64,000 nt of DNA from JAEVLT01 sp050496765 (lineage in GTDB: Bacteria > Bacillota > Bacilli > Bacillales > Cytobacillaceae): contig NZ_JBNWEO010000011.1 of the NCBI RefSeq assembly GCF_050496765.1, positions 62,001 to 126,000 on the forward strand. The letters are read 5' to 3'. Positions 51,926-62,020 of this stretch are shown here, piece by piece. How positions within the stretch are numbered: the first letter of the stretch is position 1; each line of letters begins with the position of its first letter. The notes below the pieces were generated by a model. The model did no database searches and was not told the DNA's origin. It saw only the letters and a list, made by a program, of their open reading frames with translations. A program made the translations under genes and the position numbers.

Positions 51926-52744
51926 TTAAGGAAAACGAGGGAACTGGCCGAAGTCTGGCTTGCGCTTTTCTTTAAATGCGTCACGACCCTCTTTTGCTTC
52001 ATCCGTAGTGTAATAAAGCAATGTTGCATCCCCGGCAAACTGCTGAATACCTGCAAGACCATCTGTATCGGCATTAAACGCGGCTTTTAAAAACCGGATT
52101 GCCGTTGGGCTCTTCTCAAGAATTTCTTCGCACCATTTAATCGTCTCTTCCTCAACTTGATCGAGCGGAACAACGGTGTTAACCAAACCCATGTCAAGCG
52201 CTTCCTGCGCATTGTACTGGCGGCATAAATACCAGATTTCCCGTGCCTTCTTATGTCCGACAATACGGGCAAGATAGCCGGAACCATAGCCTGCATCAAA
52301 GCTGCCGACTTTCGGGCCGGTTTGTCCAAAAATGGCATTCTCCGCCGCAATCGTCAAATCGCAAACAATGTGAAGAACGTGACCGCCGCCAATTGCATAC
52401 CCTTTTACCATCGCAATGACCGGCTTTGGAATGACTCTGATTAAGCGCTGAAGATCAAGCACATTTAGCCGGGGAATTTGATCCTCTCCAACATAGCCGC
52501 CGTGGCCGCGCACTTTTTGGTCGCCGCCGGAACAAAACGCCTTGTCTCCTGCTCCAGTTAAAATAATAACGCCAATATCGGAATCATCGCGGGCATACGC
52601 AAACGCATCAATCAATTCCATCACTGTCTTTGGTGTGAAGGCATTGTGAACATGTGGGCGATTGATGGTGATTTTTGCAATCCCCTTATAGGTTTCGTAA
52701 ATAATTTCATCATATTTACGGCCTGCAACCCATTCTACTGTCAA
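51926..52744 (-). CDS. menB: 1,4-Dihydroxy-2-naphthoyl-CoA synthase
   Basis: Protein of 272 aa, crotonase superfamily: KAFCSGGDQKVRGHGGYVG (oxyanion hole and active loop), KGYAIGGGHVLHIVCDLTIA and KVGSFDAGYGSGYLARIVG are MenB-specific. It closes the second ring of the naphthoate from OSB-CoA. TTG start with GGAGG 7 nt upstream. Length is standard. Confidence 0.96.
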   Translation of the reverse strand: MTVEWVAGRKYDEIIYETYKGIAKITINRPHVHNAFTPKTVMELIDAFAYARDDSDIGVIILTGAGDKAFCSGGDQKVRGHGGYVGEDQIPRLNVLDLQRLIRVIPKPVIAMVKGYAIGGGHVLHIVCDLTIAAENAIFGQTGPKVGSFDAGYGSGYLARIVGHKKAREIWYLCRQYNAQEALDMGLVNTVVPLDQVEEETIKWCEEILEKSPTAIRFLKAAFNADTDGLAGIQQFAGDATLLYYTTDEAKEGRDAFKEKRKPDFGQFPRFP

Positions 52745-52778
52745 ACTGATTTCCTCCTTTAATATGTATTATAAACAG

Positions 52779-53591
52779 CTACATTAACTGAGTTAAAAAC
52801 CCACTTACTATTGTACCAAACTTTTCTGGTTCTTCCACATGTATTGCATGTCCACTATTTTTTATCATAGCCCAGCGGCTTTTTTTCAATTCAGCGGACA
52901 TCTTTTCAGCAATTCGGCAAAATTTCTTGTCTTTTTCACCCGTCACAAGCAAGGTTTCATTCTCGATAAGATGAAGTTTGTCCCACCATGACGGCTGGGA
53001 GCCTGTTCCCATACCAAGAAGACTATTGGCTAGTCCATCGGGATTTTGCGAAAGTCGCTGTTGTCGTATCGCTTCTTTTACATCACCTGGAGCCTCTTTT
53101 ACAGTCGAAAACAACGGGATATTTTCCCAGTAATCAACAAAATCCCCAATTCCTTTTTCAAGAATTGTTAAAGCCAACTTTTGATCCTGCTTACGGCGCT
53201 GAGAACGATCTTCTTCTGTTAACAATCCGGGCGAACTGCTTTCCAAAATGAGTTTGCGTACCCGCTCAGGAAAAAGTAGCGAAAACGTCAGTCCAAGCCG
53301 GCCGCCCATCGAGTATCCAAGTAAATCCACTTGATCGACCCCGATTTCATCGAGCAGGAGCCGTAAATCATTGGCAGCAGACTCAATTGCATAACGCTTC
53401 AAATCTTGAAGTGATTCCGTTTTTCCGTGACCGATCAGATCGGGAATAATCAGCCGCGAGTGTCGACCCCATTTTGAACAAAATGGCAGCCAAGTCGAGG
53501 AGTCTCCTGTAAAACCATGGAGTAGCAACAGCGGATATCCTTCGCCACAAGTTTCGACATAATAGCGGACATCGTCGATAAAATACTCCAT
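52779..53591 (-). CDS. menH: SHCHC synthase MenH (alpha/beta hydrolase)
   Basis: Protein of 270 aa: LLLHGFTGDSSTW oxyanion region, nucleophile Ser in LGYSMGGRL near residue 90, Asp and His in the C-terminus (NSGHAIHVEEP). It removes pyruvate from SEPHCHC in menaquinone synthesis. Its ATG overlaps the menD stop by one base (TGATG); a TTG just upstream is possible but less likely. Gene order D-H-B is conserved in Bacilli. Confidence 0.9.
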   Translation of the reverse strand: MEYFIDDVRYYVETCGEGYPLLLLHGFTGDSSTWLPFCSKWGRHSRLIIPDLIGHGKTESLQDLKRYAIESAANDLRLLLDEIGVDQVDLLGYSMGGRLGLTFSLLFPERVRKLILESSSPGLLTEEDRSQRRKQDQKLALTILEKGIGDFVDYWENIPLFSTVKEAPGDVKEAIRQQRLSQNPDGLANSLLGMGTGSQPSWWDKLHLIENETLLVTGEKDKKFCRIAEKMSAELKKSRWAMIKNSGHAIHVEEPEKFGTIVSGFLTQLM

Positions 53592-55342
53592 CAAGCGTCA
53601 CCTTTGACAAAATTTGATATTTCCCGGGAAACGAGCGACCAGATTTCGCGATGTTCTGCAGTGCTTTTCTCCCGATCTGTCACAACTTCGATAACATTTA
53701 AGCTGCTTGTTGTTCTTGATGCCGCCATTGCCGCTTGAAAACCTTGCAAATCGGTAACAGTAGTGAATTTTCCACCATACATCCGGACTACATGTTCAAA
53801 TTCCAAATTGAGCGGTGTTCCAAATAATTGTTCAAAATTCTTCGGATGCTCTGCTTGCGGCAGAAACGAAAAAATCCCGCCGCCATTGTTATTGACAAGA
53901 ATAATCGTAATATCCAAATGGTATAGCTTAGCTGGCAATAATCCGTTTAAATCATGGAAAAACGTTAAATCGCCAATTAACAGATAAAGCGGCTTCGAAT
54001 AAAGCGATGCACCAAGGGCTGTTGAAATTGTGCCGTCAATCCCATTGACACCACGGTTTGCCAGAATTTTAATCGATTTCGGATTCGTAAAGAAAAAGCT
54101 GTCCACATCGCGAATCGGCATGCTGTTGCCGACAAAAAGGGTCGCTTCATCCGGAAGCAGTCGGGCAAGCTCATAAAACATACGGCTTTCATTAAAATCG
54201 TGAAATTCACGAATCTTAGTCATATTCTCTTTTGTTAAGTGGTTTGCCGCCTGCCACTTTTCAAAAAAGTCTTTCTTTTTCTTCGGCTCAACGTACTCTG
54301 CCATTTTTTTGCAAAATACCGTTTCATTGCAATAAACCATATCAGTTGACAATACAGCTGGATCACGCCAGCCGCCACCACCATCGACAACATATTGCAC
54401 AGCCTGGTAGTTTTCTTTTAAAAAGATTGTTAACGCTTTAGAAACCGGCATTGCCCCGAATCTTAGCACGACATCCGGTTTTAAATAATCCTTTGCCTCG
54501 TTATTCCGTAAAAATGTATCGTATGTTTCAACGATCATATCCTGGGGATGGGTTCCGCTTCTCAATTGGGACAACGGGTCAGCAATAATCGGATACTGCA
54601 ATTTTGCTGCAAGAGCCGTAACGGCATGGGCAAATGCCTCATCGGCAAGCTGACCGCAAACAATGATTCCTTTGTCAACATCATTTACTGTTTGCGCAAT
54701 TGCCCTTAGTTCCTGTTCGTCAATTGTTAATTCGCCAGTATGGATTTTCACATAGCGGTTCGGCCGTTCTGTAAGCGCAAACAGATTTTCCCCTAAGAAA
54801 GGGACTAATGGTTCGCGAAACGGAAAATTCAAATGAACCGGACCGGCTGGAGCCTGGCTTGCAACTGCTGCAGCCCGGGCACAGACCGTTCGCACATAGC
54901 GGAGCATCTCGCTGCTTTTTTCCGGTAAAGCCATTTCCACAAACCACTTCACATGCTGGCCGTAAAGCTGAATTTGATCGATTGCTTGCGGTGCCCCGAC
55001 ATCCCGAAGTTCATGAGGCCGATCAGCAGTCAGTACTAGCAGCGGAACGCGCGAGTAATACGCCTCGACAATTGCCGGGTAATAATTAGCTGCCGCCGTT
55101 CCGGATGTGCAAAGCATGGCAACGGGTCTCTCTGATGCTTTTGCCAAACCGAGGGCAAAAAACGCCGCTGAGCGTTCATCCACATGGATATGAAGATGCA
55201 AATCCGGATGTTCAGCCATTACCATTGCCATTGGGGTGGATCTGGAACCGGGACTGATCACTACATCGGTAACCCCCGTCTGCACTAATTCAGCGACAAA
55301 CGCCGCTGTATAAGCGGTTAAAGCTTCTTGATGATCATTCAT
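53591..55342 (-). CDS. menD: SEPHCHC synthase MenD
   Basis: Protein of 583 aa, thiamine diphosphate enzyme: VISPGSRSTPMAMVMAEHPD at about 25-44, the activating Glu region ERSAAF, and the ThDP site GDLTFFHDLNGLL...NNNGGGIF near 430-470. It adds 2-oxoglutarate to isochorismate. ATG 55342 follows TTGGAGG at 8 nt and begins two bases from the menF stop, so translation is coupled with menF. Confidence 0.95.
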   Translation of the reverse strand: MNDHQEALTAYTAAFVAELVQTGVTDVVISPGSRSTPMAMVMAEHPDLHLHIHVDERSAAFFALGLAKASERPVAMLCTSGTAAANYYPAIVEAYYSRVPLLVLTADRPHELRDVGAPQAIDQIQLYGQHVKWFVEMALPEKSSEMLRYVRTVCARAAAVASQAPAGPVHLNFPFREPLVPFLGENLFALTERPNRYVKIHTGELTIDEQELRAIAQTVNDVDKGIIVCGQLADEAFAHAVTALAAKLQYPIIADPLSQLRSGTHPQDMIVETYDTFLRNNEAKDYLKPDVVLRFGAMPVSKALTIFLKENYQAVQYVVDGGGGWRDPAVLSTDMVYCNETVFCKKMAEYVEPKKKKDFFEKWQAANHLTKENMTKIREFHDFNESRMFYELARLLPDEATLFVGNSMPIRDVDSFFFTNPKSIKILANRGVNGIDGTISTALGASLYSKPLYLLIGDLTFFHDLNGLLPAKLYHLDITIILVNNNGGGIFSFLPQAEHPKNFEQLFGTPLNLEFEHVVRMYGGKFTTVTDLQGFQAAMAASRTTSSLNVIEVVTDREKSTAEHREIWSLVSREISNFVKGDA

Positions 55343-55343
55343 G

Positions 55344-56747
55344 TCAATTTCCTCCAAGTGCTCGAAGCATTGGTCTAAACTTCAAACTTGTTTCTGAATA
55401 CTCACTTTCTGAATTAGAATTGGCGACAACCCCGCAGCCGGCAAAAAGGGAAGCTTCTTGTCCTTGGATCAGCCCTGATCGTATCGAAACGGCAAACTCA
55501 CCATTTCCTTTATAATCAACCCAACCGAGTGGAGCTGCGTAAAACCCGCGATCCAATTGTTCAACTTGGCGAATTTTGTCAACCGCTTCCTTTTTGGGCA
55601 GTCCGCCGAGTGCAGGTGTTGGGTGAAGGCTTTCAACAAAATGAAGCAGTGAGATCCCTTGCTTGCTTTTTCCGATAACCGGTGTATAAAGATGCTGAAT
55701 ATCGCGCATTTTCATTAACTGCGGCTTGTCCGGCAGAACCACCCGTTCGCACGACTTCTCCAACGCTTCCTTAATCATTTCAACAACATAATGGTGTTCA
55801 ATCAAATTTTTATGATCGTTCAGCAGTTCATTCCCGAATGCTTCATCCTCCGCAACTGTGCTGCCTCGCGAAATCGAGCCGGCAAGGCAGGTTGAAAAAA
55901 CATCGTTTCCCTGCTTTTTTACAAGCCGCTCCGGAGATGCACCGAGAAAGCAGTCGCCGTTTGCTTCAAAGGCAAAAATAAAGCTTTCATGCTGCTCTTT
56001 TAGCAAGCGGGACAAAACGGTTCCTGCTTCAACAGCATCGTCAAAATAAAGCCGTAATTCCCTTGCAAGAACGACTTTTTTCAATACCCCGTCTGCTTTT
56101 AAATCGGTAACAATTTCATCGACGGAAGCCTTCCATTGATCAGGTGAAATTTCTTTTGTTTTTACGATAGTAGGGTTTTCTGCTTTCAGATCCTTTTGCA
56201 GCATAGGGAATAGCTGATTTCTTTCCTTTGTGATGTTGTTTAGTAGTTCAAGATCATCATGCTGGGTACAGACAATATTGGTAGTTAAATAAGCTTTTCC
56301 TTTAATAACACTAAGCATATATTTAGGGATATGGAACAGTGAATCAGCAAATTTTGACCATAACGCTGTCTTTGGTTTATACGGATCAAACGAGAAACCG
56401 CCAAACATTAGGGGTCCAATGGCATTTTCCGCAAACGGATTAAGAACGATGCTTTCTTTCAAAAAACCCTTCCAATTTTTCTCAACATGAAAAAAGCGGT
56501 CAGCAGCCTGATCCGATTGGATTTGTTTCGCGATTCCGATACCGGCCAGAATGATCTCATCCAAAGGATCTTTCCAAAAAAACCGTTCGCCAAAATACTT
56601 TTCTTTCCCTATTTGAAAAAAGAATAAGGGATCTGCCGGCTCCACACGATGAACTTCACTCAGCAAAACTGGCCGTCCCAGTTGCTTAGCCCGATTGATC
56701 GCCGTAAGCCCCTTTTCGATTAACTCCGATTCTTGAATGGTAACCAA
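55344..56747 (-). CDS. menF: Isochorismate synthase MenF
   Basis: Protein of 467 aa, chorismate-binding enzyme family. C-terminal core motifs: KKVVLARELRL (general base Lys), FLGASPERLV, CLAGSISRGST, HPTPALGGLPK and YAAPLGWVDYKGNGEFAVSIRS. It commits chorismate to menaquinone. TTG start with GGAGGG 6 nt upstream. First gene of the six-gene men operon, with a candidate promoter at 56806-56835. Confidence 0.93.
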   Translation of the reverse strand: MVTIQESELIEKGLTAINRAKQLGRPVLLSEVHRVEPADPLFFFQIGKEKYFGERFFWKDPLDEIILAGIGIAKQIQSDQAADRFFHVEKNWKGFLKESIVLNPFAENAIGPLMFGGFSFDPYKPKTALWSKFADSLFHIPKYMLSVIKGKAYLTTNIVCTQHDDLELLNNITKERNQLFPMLQKDLKAENPTIVKTKEISPDQWKASVDEIVTDLKADGVLKKVVLARELRLYFDDAVEAGTVLSRLLKEQHESFIFAFEANGDCFLGASPERLVKKQGNDVFSTCLAGSISRGSTVAEDEAFGNELLNDHKNLIEHHYVVEMIKEALEKSCERVVLPDKPQLMKMRDIQHLYTPVIGKSKQGISLLHFVESLHPTPALGGLPKKEAVDKIRQVEQLDRGFYAAPLGWVDYKGNGEFAVSIRSGLIQGQEASLFAGCGVVANSNSESEYSETSLKFRPMLRALGGN

Positions 56748-56805
56748 AAAAATCCCTCCAAAACAGCCATTTACGACTGTAATCCATTCATCTACAGCTT
56801 ATTTT

Positions 56806-56835
56806 AAGATACTACTCCAATTGGAACAATGTCAA
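56806..56835 (-). promoter_or_regulatory. Candidate SigA promoter of the men operon
   Basis: Minus strand TTGACA (56835-56830), 18-bp spacer holding the palindrome CCAATTGG, TATCTT (56811-56806). About 60 bp before the menF start. Confidence 0.5.
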
Positions 56836-56971
56836 CAACCCGATATTCGTGGACGTGTACATTCCTTATTATATATGAAAACTTCTTTGCTGAGCGAAAC
56901 GAATGTTGTTGAATGATTTCCTCAATTATCCAGATGAGGATAGCCTTTGTTATTTAGCTAACAGAAAGTCA

Positions 56972-57000
56972 TTGACACTCGGAGATGGATTCCATAAACT
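56972..57000 (+). promoter_or_regulatory. SigA-type promoter of menA
   Basis: TTGACA (56972-56977), 17-bp spacer, TAAACT (56995-57000), 73 bp before the menA start. The remaining intergenic sequence between menF and menA shows no further gene. Confidence 0.65.
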
Positions 57001-57073
57001 TAGTTTTGGGAAAATAGGTTTCAAATTGAACGAAATTAATAGAGAGATTTATTTTTAAAGGGGAGAGGAAATT

Positions 57074-58009
57074 ATGCAGCCGCATGTAAGGTCGAATTCC
57101 AAACCAGCTGTGGAGGCGAATCGGGGCTTTCAAGTATGGTGGCAAATGACGCGCCCGCACACCTTAACCGCTTCATTTGTTCCTGTATTGCTTGGCACTG
57201 CTCTTGCATTACGATATGGAAAAATCAACTTCAGTCTTTTTTTCGCTATGTTGTTTGCGAGTCTCTTGATTCAAGCAGCGACAAATATGTTTAACGAGTA
57301 CTATGATTTCAAGCGCGGGCTTGATACAGAGCATTCAGTCGGAATCGGCGGTTCGATCGTCCGCGATGGCATCAAACCGGTAACTGTTATGAAAATAGCA
57401 CTAAGTTTTTATGGTATTGCCTTGTTGTTAGGAATCTATATTTCTGCAAACAGTAGCTGGTGGCTTGCGGTAATCGGTGCATTCAGCATGGCGGTCGGTT
57501 ATTTTTACACGGGAGGGCCGGTTCCGATTGCCTATACGCCCTTTGGCGAGCTTGTAGCTGGATTTTTTATGGGGATGCTGATTGTGTTAATTGCGTTCTT
57601 TATCCAGACGGGAACTGTTGATGCAACAAGCGTGCTTGTTTCAATTCCGATTATGATTCTTGTCGGCGAAATCCTGTTATCGAACAATATTCGCGACCTT
57701 GATGGTGATAAAGAAAACGGGCGCAAGACGCTTGCAATTCTGTTAGGAAAAAGAAGAGCCATCTATTTGTTAGCTGGTCTGTTCACTTTATCTTATCTTT
57801 GGGCATTCTTGCTCATCATCACCGGGGTCGCTCCTGCATGGATCGCAATTGTGATTTTAAGCGTACCGAAAGCGATCAAGGCGACGCAAGGATTTATTAA
57901 AAACAACCTGCCGATCCATATGGCACCAGCCATGAAAGCAACCGCGCAAACCAATACTTTCTTTGGCTTCTTGCTTGCGATTGGCCTGTTTATAGGACAT
58001 TATTTTTAA
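57074..58009 (+). CDS. menA: 1,4-Dihydroxy-2-naphthoate polyprenyltransferase
   Basis: Protein of 311 aa, UbiA superfamily with eight or nine predicted helices. The two Asp-rich prenyl-diphosphate sites are NMFNEYYDFKRGLD and DLDGDKENGRKTLAILLG. It joins DHNA to the polyprenyl tail, giving demethylmenaquinone. RBS GGGGAGAGG. Divergent from menF, an arrangement seen in several Bacilli but not in B. subtilis, so all late men functions except the thioesterase and MenG are in this window. Confidence 0.92.
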   Translation: MQPHVRSNSKPAVEANRGFQVWWQMTRPHTLTASFVPVLLGTALALRYGKINFSLFFAMLFASLLIQAATNMFNEYYDFKRGLDTEHSVGIGGSIVRDGIKPVTVMKIALSFYGIALLLGIYISANSSWWLAVIGAFSMAVGYFYTGGPVPIAYTPFGELVAGFFMGMLIVLIAFFIQTGTVDATSVLVSIPIMILVGEILLSNNIRDLDGDKENGRKTLAILLGKRRAIYLLAGLFTLSYLWAFLLIITGVAPAWIAIVILSVPKAIKATQGFIKNNLPIHMAPAMKATAQTNTFFGFLLAIGLFIGHYF

Positions 58010-58013
58010 ACGA

Positions 58014-58053
58014 AAGAGCTCCCGCCGTTTCAGGCAATGGAGCTCTTTTTTTA
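58014..58053 (+). terminator. Terminator of menA
   Basis: AAAGAGCTCC / GGAGCTCTTT stem with a 16-nt loop and TTTTTTT. Confidence 0.85.
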
Positions 58054-58077
58054 CAAGTTTTTTTTACGAATATAAGA

Positions 58078-58152
58078 GAAATTCGACGATATTTGTCTTG
58101 AATTCGACGTTTTCGGGATTAATTCAACGCCATTTCCAAGGAATTCTGCAGC
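58078..58152. repeat. 21-bp-phased AATTCGACG repeats
   Basis: Between menA and glgP the motif TTCGACG or a variant starts at 58082, 58103, 58123 (TTCAACG) and 58144 (TTCTGC), a 20-21 bp period. Sequence between motifs varies. It is comparable in style to the 21-bp cluster after dctP. Confidence 0.5.
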
Positions 58153-58179
58153 TTCATAGCTTATCTCAAAACAGCAGCT

Positions 58180-60579
58180 TCAATGACGTACCTGTCTTAT
58201 GTTCCAAATCCCATCTGCATATTCCTGAATCGTCCGGTCACTCGAAAAATAACCGGCATTCGCGATATTGATCAGGCTCTTTTGATACCAGTCGGATCGT
58301 TTTTTATACGCTTGCTCCACCTGCTTTTGTGTTTCGGTGTAAGATGCGAAATCCCTTAAGACAAAAAATTGATCATTTTCGGCCAACAGCGAATCAAAGA
58401 TTGGCTCAAATTCATTATGAACATTCGGGAAAAACCCATTCACCAGCTGATCAACAACCTGCTTGATCCGATGATCATGATGGTAATATTCAATCGACTG
58501 ATAGCCTCCATGCTGCAAGTAATGCAGTACTTCGTCCGCAGTCAGACCAAATGTAAAAATGTTTTCATCCCCTACAAGCTCGCGAATTTCAATATTTGCC
58601 CCGTCCAATGTGCCAACAGTCAAGGCACCGTTGAGCATAAACTTCATATTACCAGTGCCGGAAGCTTCCTTTGAAGCAGTCGAAATTTGCTCGCTGATAT
58701 CAGCTGCCGGGAAAACTTTTTCTGCCAGTGACACACGGTAATTTTCCAAAAAAATGACTTTCATCCGCTCAGCAATCTGCGGATCATTGTTTACTTTTTG
58801 GGCAACCGTGTTAATCAGCTTGATTATTTTTTTCGCATAATAATAACCAGGAGAAGCTTTGGCTCCAAAAATAAATACCCTTGGTTCCATCTCAAAACTT
58901 GAATCTTCTCTCATCCGGTTGTATAAGTGCATAATGTGCAAAATATTTAACAACTGTCTTTTATAAGCATGAAGCCTTTTGACTTGTACGTCAAAAATCG
59001 CTGCTGAATCCACCTGCATCCCTGTTTGTTTAAAAATCAGATTGGCAAGCCGCTGTTTATTCGCGATTTTGATCGAATGCAATTGTTCCAGAAGCGCAGG
59101 ATCGGTCTTCATTTCCAACAAGCGGATTAACTCGCTTGGCGATTGTGTCCATGACGAGCCGATGGAATCATTGATCAGCTCCGACAATAGCGGATTTGCT
59201 TTCAACAGCCAGCGGCGATGGGCGATTCCATTCGTCTTATTATTAAATTTTTCAGGAAACAGCTGGTAAAACCCCTTCATTTCCCGCTGTTTTAAAATTT
59301 CCGTATGAAGCTTGGCAACACCATTGACGCTAAAGCTGCCAACAATAGCCAAATGCGCCATTTTTACTTGGTCATGTGCGATAATGGCCAAGTTTTCAAT
59401 CCGTTTCCAATCTCCTGGATACCGCTCCCACAAATCTCTGCAAAAGCGCTCGTTTATTTCATTGACAATTTGATAAATTCGAGGCAGCAGTGGTTGAAAA
59501 ATCCGGATTGGCCATTTTTCCAACGCCTCTGTTAAGGTCGTATGGTTTGTGTACGATATCGTCTTCGTCGTAATCTTCCAGGCTTCCTCCCAGCCTATCC
59601 CTTCTTCATCAAGCAAAATTCGCATTAATTCTGGGATTGCAAGCACTGGATGTGTATCGTTGATATGGATACATACATATTCATTGAGTTTGCGCAAATG
59701 CCCGTGCTGTTTCCGGTGATCCTGCAAAATGGTTTGCAAACTGGCTGAAACTAAGAAATATTGCTGCTTTAGCCGCAAGATTTTGCCTTCATCATGCGTA
59801 TCATCCGGATACAGAAGCTCCGAGACAGATTCTGTTTCACGCTTATAGCGCAAAATATCTCTGTTAACAGGGAACTGGGAAGGTTCGGCACTCCACAACC
59901 TCAACGTATTGACCGTCTTTGATTGATACCCAATGACCGGGATGTCATGGGGAACCGCTGTGATCGTCTCGGCATGAATATGTTCAAACGTGAGCCGGCC
60001 AGTGACTTCTTTCATTTCAACTTCGCCCCAAAAGGAAACTTTAACAGAGAGATCTGGTTTGCGGACTTCCCATACATTGCCGCCGCGAAGCCATTGTTCC
60101 GGCAATTCTACTTGATACCCATCAACAAACTTTTGTTCAAACAGGCCATGCTTGTAGCGGATGCCATATCCATGGCCAGGCAAATTCAGAGAAGCGAGAG
60201 AATCTAGGAAACAGGCAGCAAGGCGGCCCAAACCGCCGTTCCCTAAACCGGCATCTGCTTCCATCTCTTCAATCTCACCCAACTCAATCCCTAGCTGTAG
60301 CAAGCCTTCCTCAACCGTCGCTTCAATGCCAAGATTGATTAAATTTTGCCGCAGCAGCTTGCCTAATAAATACTCAATCGACAAATAGTATACTTGTTTT
60401 TCGTTCGTATTGCGATTTTGCTCATTTGTCCGGATCCAATCGTTGCTGACGTATTCACGGATCATCTGGCCGAGCGTCTGATATTGATCCGCTGCCGTGC
60501 TTTCCGCAAAACTTTTCCCGCATAACATTTCCAGTCTTTTTAAAAAAGTCGTCTTAAACTCCGTTATGCTAGAAAACAT
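58180..60579 (-). CDS. glgP: Glycogen phosphorylase
   Basis: Protein of 799 aa, GT35 family. PLP lysine in the C-terminal motif EASGTGNMKFMLNGALTVGT, with active-site segments DAGLGNGGLGRLAACFLDS near 115 and RIFIFGAKASPGYYYAKKI-like region near 560. It cleaves glycogen to glucose-1-phosphate. ATG 60579 lies 9 nt after GAGGA; a GTG three codons upstream is too close to it. The start overlaps the glgA stop by 11 bp. Last gene of the operon. Confidence 0.95.
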   Translation of the reverse strand: MFSSITEFKTTFLKRLEMLCGKSFAESTAADQYQTLGQMIREYVSNDWIRTNEQNRNTNEKQVYYLSIEYLLGKLLRQNLINLGIEATVEEGLLQLGIELGEIEEMEADAGLGNGGLGRLAACFLDSLASLNLPGHGYGIRYKHGLFEQKFVDGYQVELPEQWLRGGNVWEVRKPDLSVKVSFWGEVEMKEVTGRLTFEHIHAETITAVPHDIPVIGYQSKTVNTLRLWSAEPSQFPVNRDILRYKRETESVSELLYPDDTHDEGKILRLKQQYFLVSASLQTILQDHRKQHGHLRKLNEYVCIHINDTHPVLAIPELMRILLDEEGIGWEEAWKITTKTISYTNHTTLTEALEKWPIRIFQPLLPRIYQIVNEINERFCRDLWERYPGDWKRIENLAIIAHDQVKMAHLAIVGSFSVNGVAKLHTEILKQREMKGFYQLFPEKFNNKTNGIAHRRWLLKANPLLSELINDSIGSSWTQSPSELIRLLEMKTDPALLEQLHSIKIANKQRLANLIFKQTGMQVDSAAIFDVQVKRLHAYKRQLLNILHIMHLYNRMREDSSFEMEPRVFIFGAKASPGYYYAKKIIKLINTVAQKVNNDPQIAERMKVIFLENYRVSLAEKVFPAADISEQISTASKEASGTGNMKFMLNGALTVGTLDGANIEIRELVGDENIFTFGLTADEVLHYLQHGGYQSIEYYHHDHRIKQVVDQLVNGFFPNVHNEFEPIFDSLLAENDQFFVLRDFASYTETQKQVEQAYKKRSDWYQKSLINIANAGYFSSDRTIQEYADGIWNIRQVRH

Positions 60580-62020
60580 GCGTTTCACTCCTCGATACTA
60601 AATCTGCGTACAATTGATTGTACTGAAACGCGGATTGCGCCCAGCTATAGTCCAGTCGCATCGCATTTTTTACGATCTCCGGCCAATCCTCCTGATTTTG
60701 ATAAAAGCTGACAGCTCTCCGAATCGTATAAAGCATATCGTGGGCATTAAAATTGGAGAAGGTAAATCCGTTCCCTTCTTTTGTATATTCATTCCAAGCC
60801 GTCACGGTATCATTTAATCCACCGATTTCCCGGACAATCGGTACTGCACCGTATTTCATGGCAATGAGCTGCCCAAGCCCGCAAGGTTCAAACAGTGATG
60901 GCATTAAAAATAAATCTGCAGCCGCATAGAGCCGGTGAGCCAATTCCTCATTAAAACCAAGATATACATCCATCTTCTCCGGAAATTGCTGTGCTGTGTG
61001 CCAAAGAAAATGCTCAAACTCATAATCACCAGACCCGAGAATCACAACTTGGACATCATCCTGAAGGATTTCGTGCAACACACGCTGGATGAGATCCAGT
61101 CCTTTTTGTTTCGTCAGCCGGGAGACCATTACAATCAATGGAGTATCTTCCTTTTCCGGCAATTGAAACAGCTGTTGAATCGCCGTTTTATTTGCGGCTT
61201 TCCCGGAAAAATCGTGGTAATCGTATGGCTGATCGATCAGCAAATCGTTTTTTGGGTCGTAAAAATCTTCATCAATTCCATTTAAAATGCCAATAAGGTC
61301 TTCCCCTCTTGCCCTTAGTAATCCGTCCAATTTTTCACCAAATGTAGGTGTTTGGATTTCATTCTTGTACGATGGGCTGACAGTCGTAATCTTATCAGCG
61401 GCCACAAGCGCACCTTTCATGAAATTGATATTTCCGTAAAACTCGAGCTGATCCGGACGGAAAAATTCATCGCCAAGCCCAAGCAGATCCCGCAGTGTTT
61501 CTTTTGGAAAAATCCCTTGGAATTGCAGATTATGAATTGTGAATACAGTCTTGATTAGCCCGAAGTTTTTCCGCTTGTAATATTCTACCCGCAGTAAATA
61601 TGGGATCATGGCTGTATGCCAATCATGACAATGGAGAACGTCCGGAAAAAAGTCCAAATGGGTCAATGCTTCCAAAACGGCCCGATTGAAATAAGCAAAC
61701 CGTTCGCCATCATCGAAATAGCCATACAAACGATCTCGGTTAAAATAATATTCATTGTCGATAAAATAATAGGTTATACCTTGGTACTCAAGCTCTTCAA
61801 TACCGCAATACTGATTTCTCCAGCCAACGGAAACGGTGAACTCTTTCACTTTTTTCATTTCCGATTTAAACTTTTGCGCAATTGTCCCGTATTTCGGAAG
61901 CATGATCCGCACATCGGTGCCAAGCATTTTTAATTCTTTTGGAAGAGAACCGGCAACATCGGCCAGTCCCCCCGTTTTTACAAATGGTCCACATTCTGAA
62001 ACAGCAAACAAAACTTTCAC
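60569..62020 (-). CDS. glgA: Glycogen synthase (ADP-glucose)
   Basis: Protein of 483 aa, GT5 family. N-terminal ECGPFVKTGGLADVAGSLP holds the ADP-glucose-binding KTGGL, and the C-terminal catalytic motif is PSLFEPCGLGQLIAMKYG. It adds glucose from ADP-glucose to the growing chain. GTG start overlaps the glgD stop (GTGA) with AAGGAG 13 nt upstream, a long spacing, so coupling to glgD translation is probable. Confidence 0.95.
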   Translation of the reverse strand: MKVLFAVSECGPFVKTGGLADVAGSLPKELKMLGTDVRIMLPKYGTIAQKFKSEMKKVKEFTVSVGWRNQYCGIEELEYQGITYYFIDNEYYFNRDRLYGYFDDGERFAYFNRAVLEALTHLDFFPDVLHCHDWHTAMIPYLLRVEYYKRKNFGLIKTVFTIHNLQFQGIFPKETLRDLLGLGDEFFRPDQLEFYGNINFMKGALVAADKITTVSPSYKNEIQTPTFGEKLDGLLRARGEDLIGILNGIDEDFYDPKNDLLIDQPYDYHDFSGKAANKTAIQQLFQLPEKEDTPLIVMVSRLTKQKGLDLIQRVLHEILQDDVQVVILGSGDYEFEHFLWHTAQQFPEKMDVYLGFNEELAHRLYAAADLFLMPSLFEPCGLGQLIAMKYGAVPIVREIGGLNDTVTAWNEYTKEGNGFTFSNFNAHDMLYTIRRAVSFYQNQEDWPEIVKNAMRLDYSWAQSAFQYNQLYADLVSRSETHVF

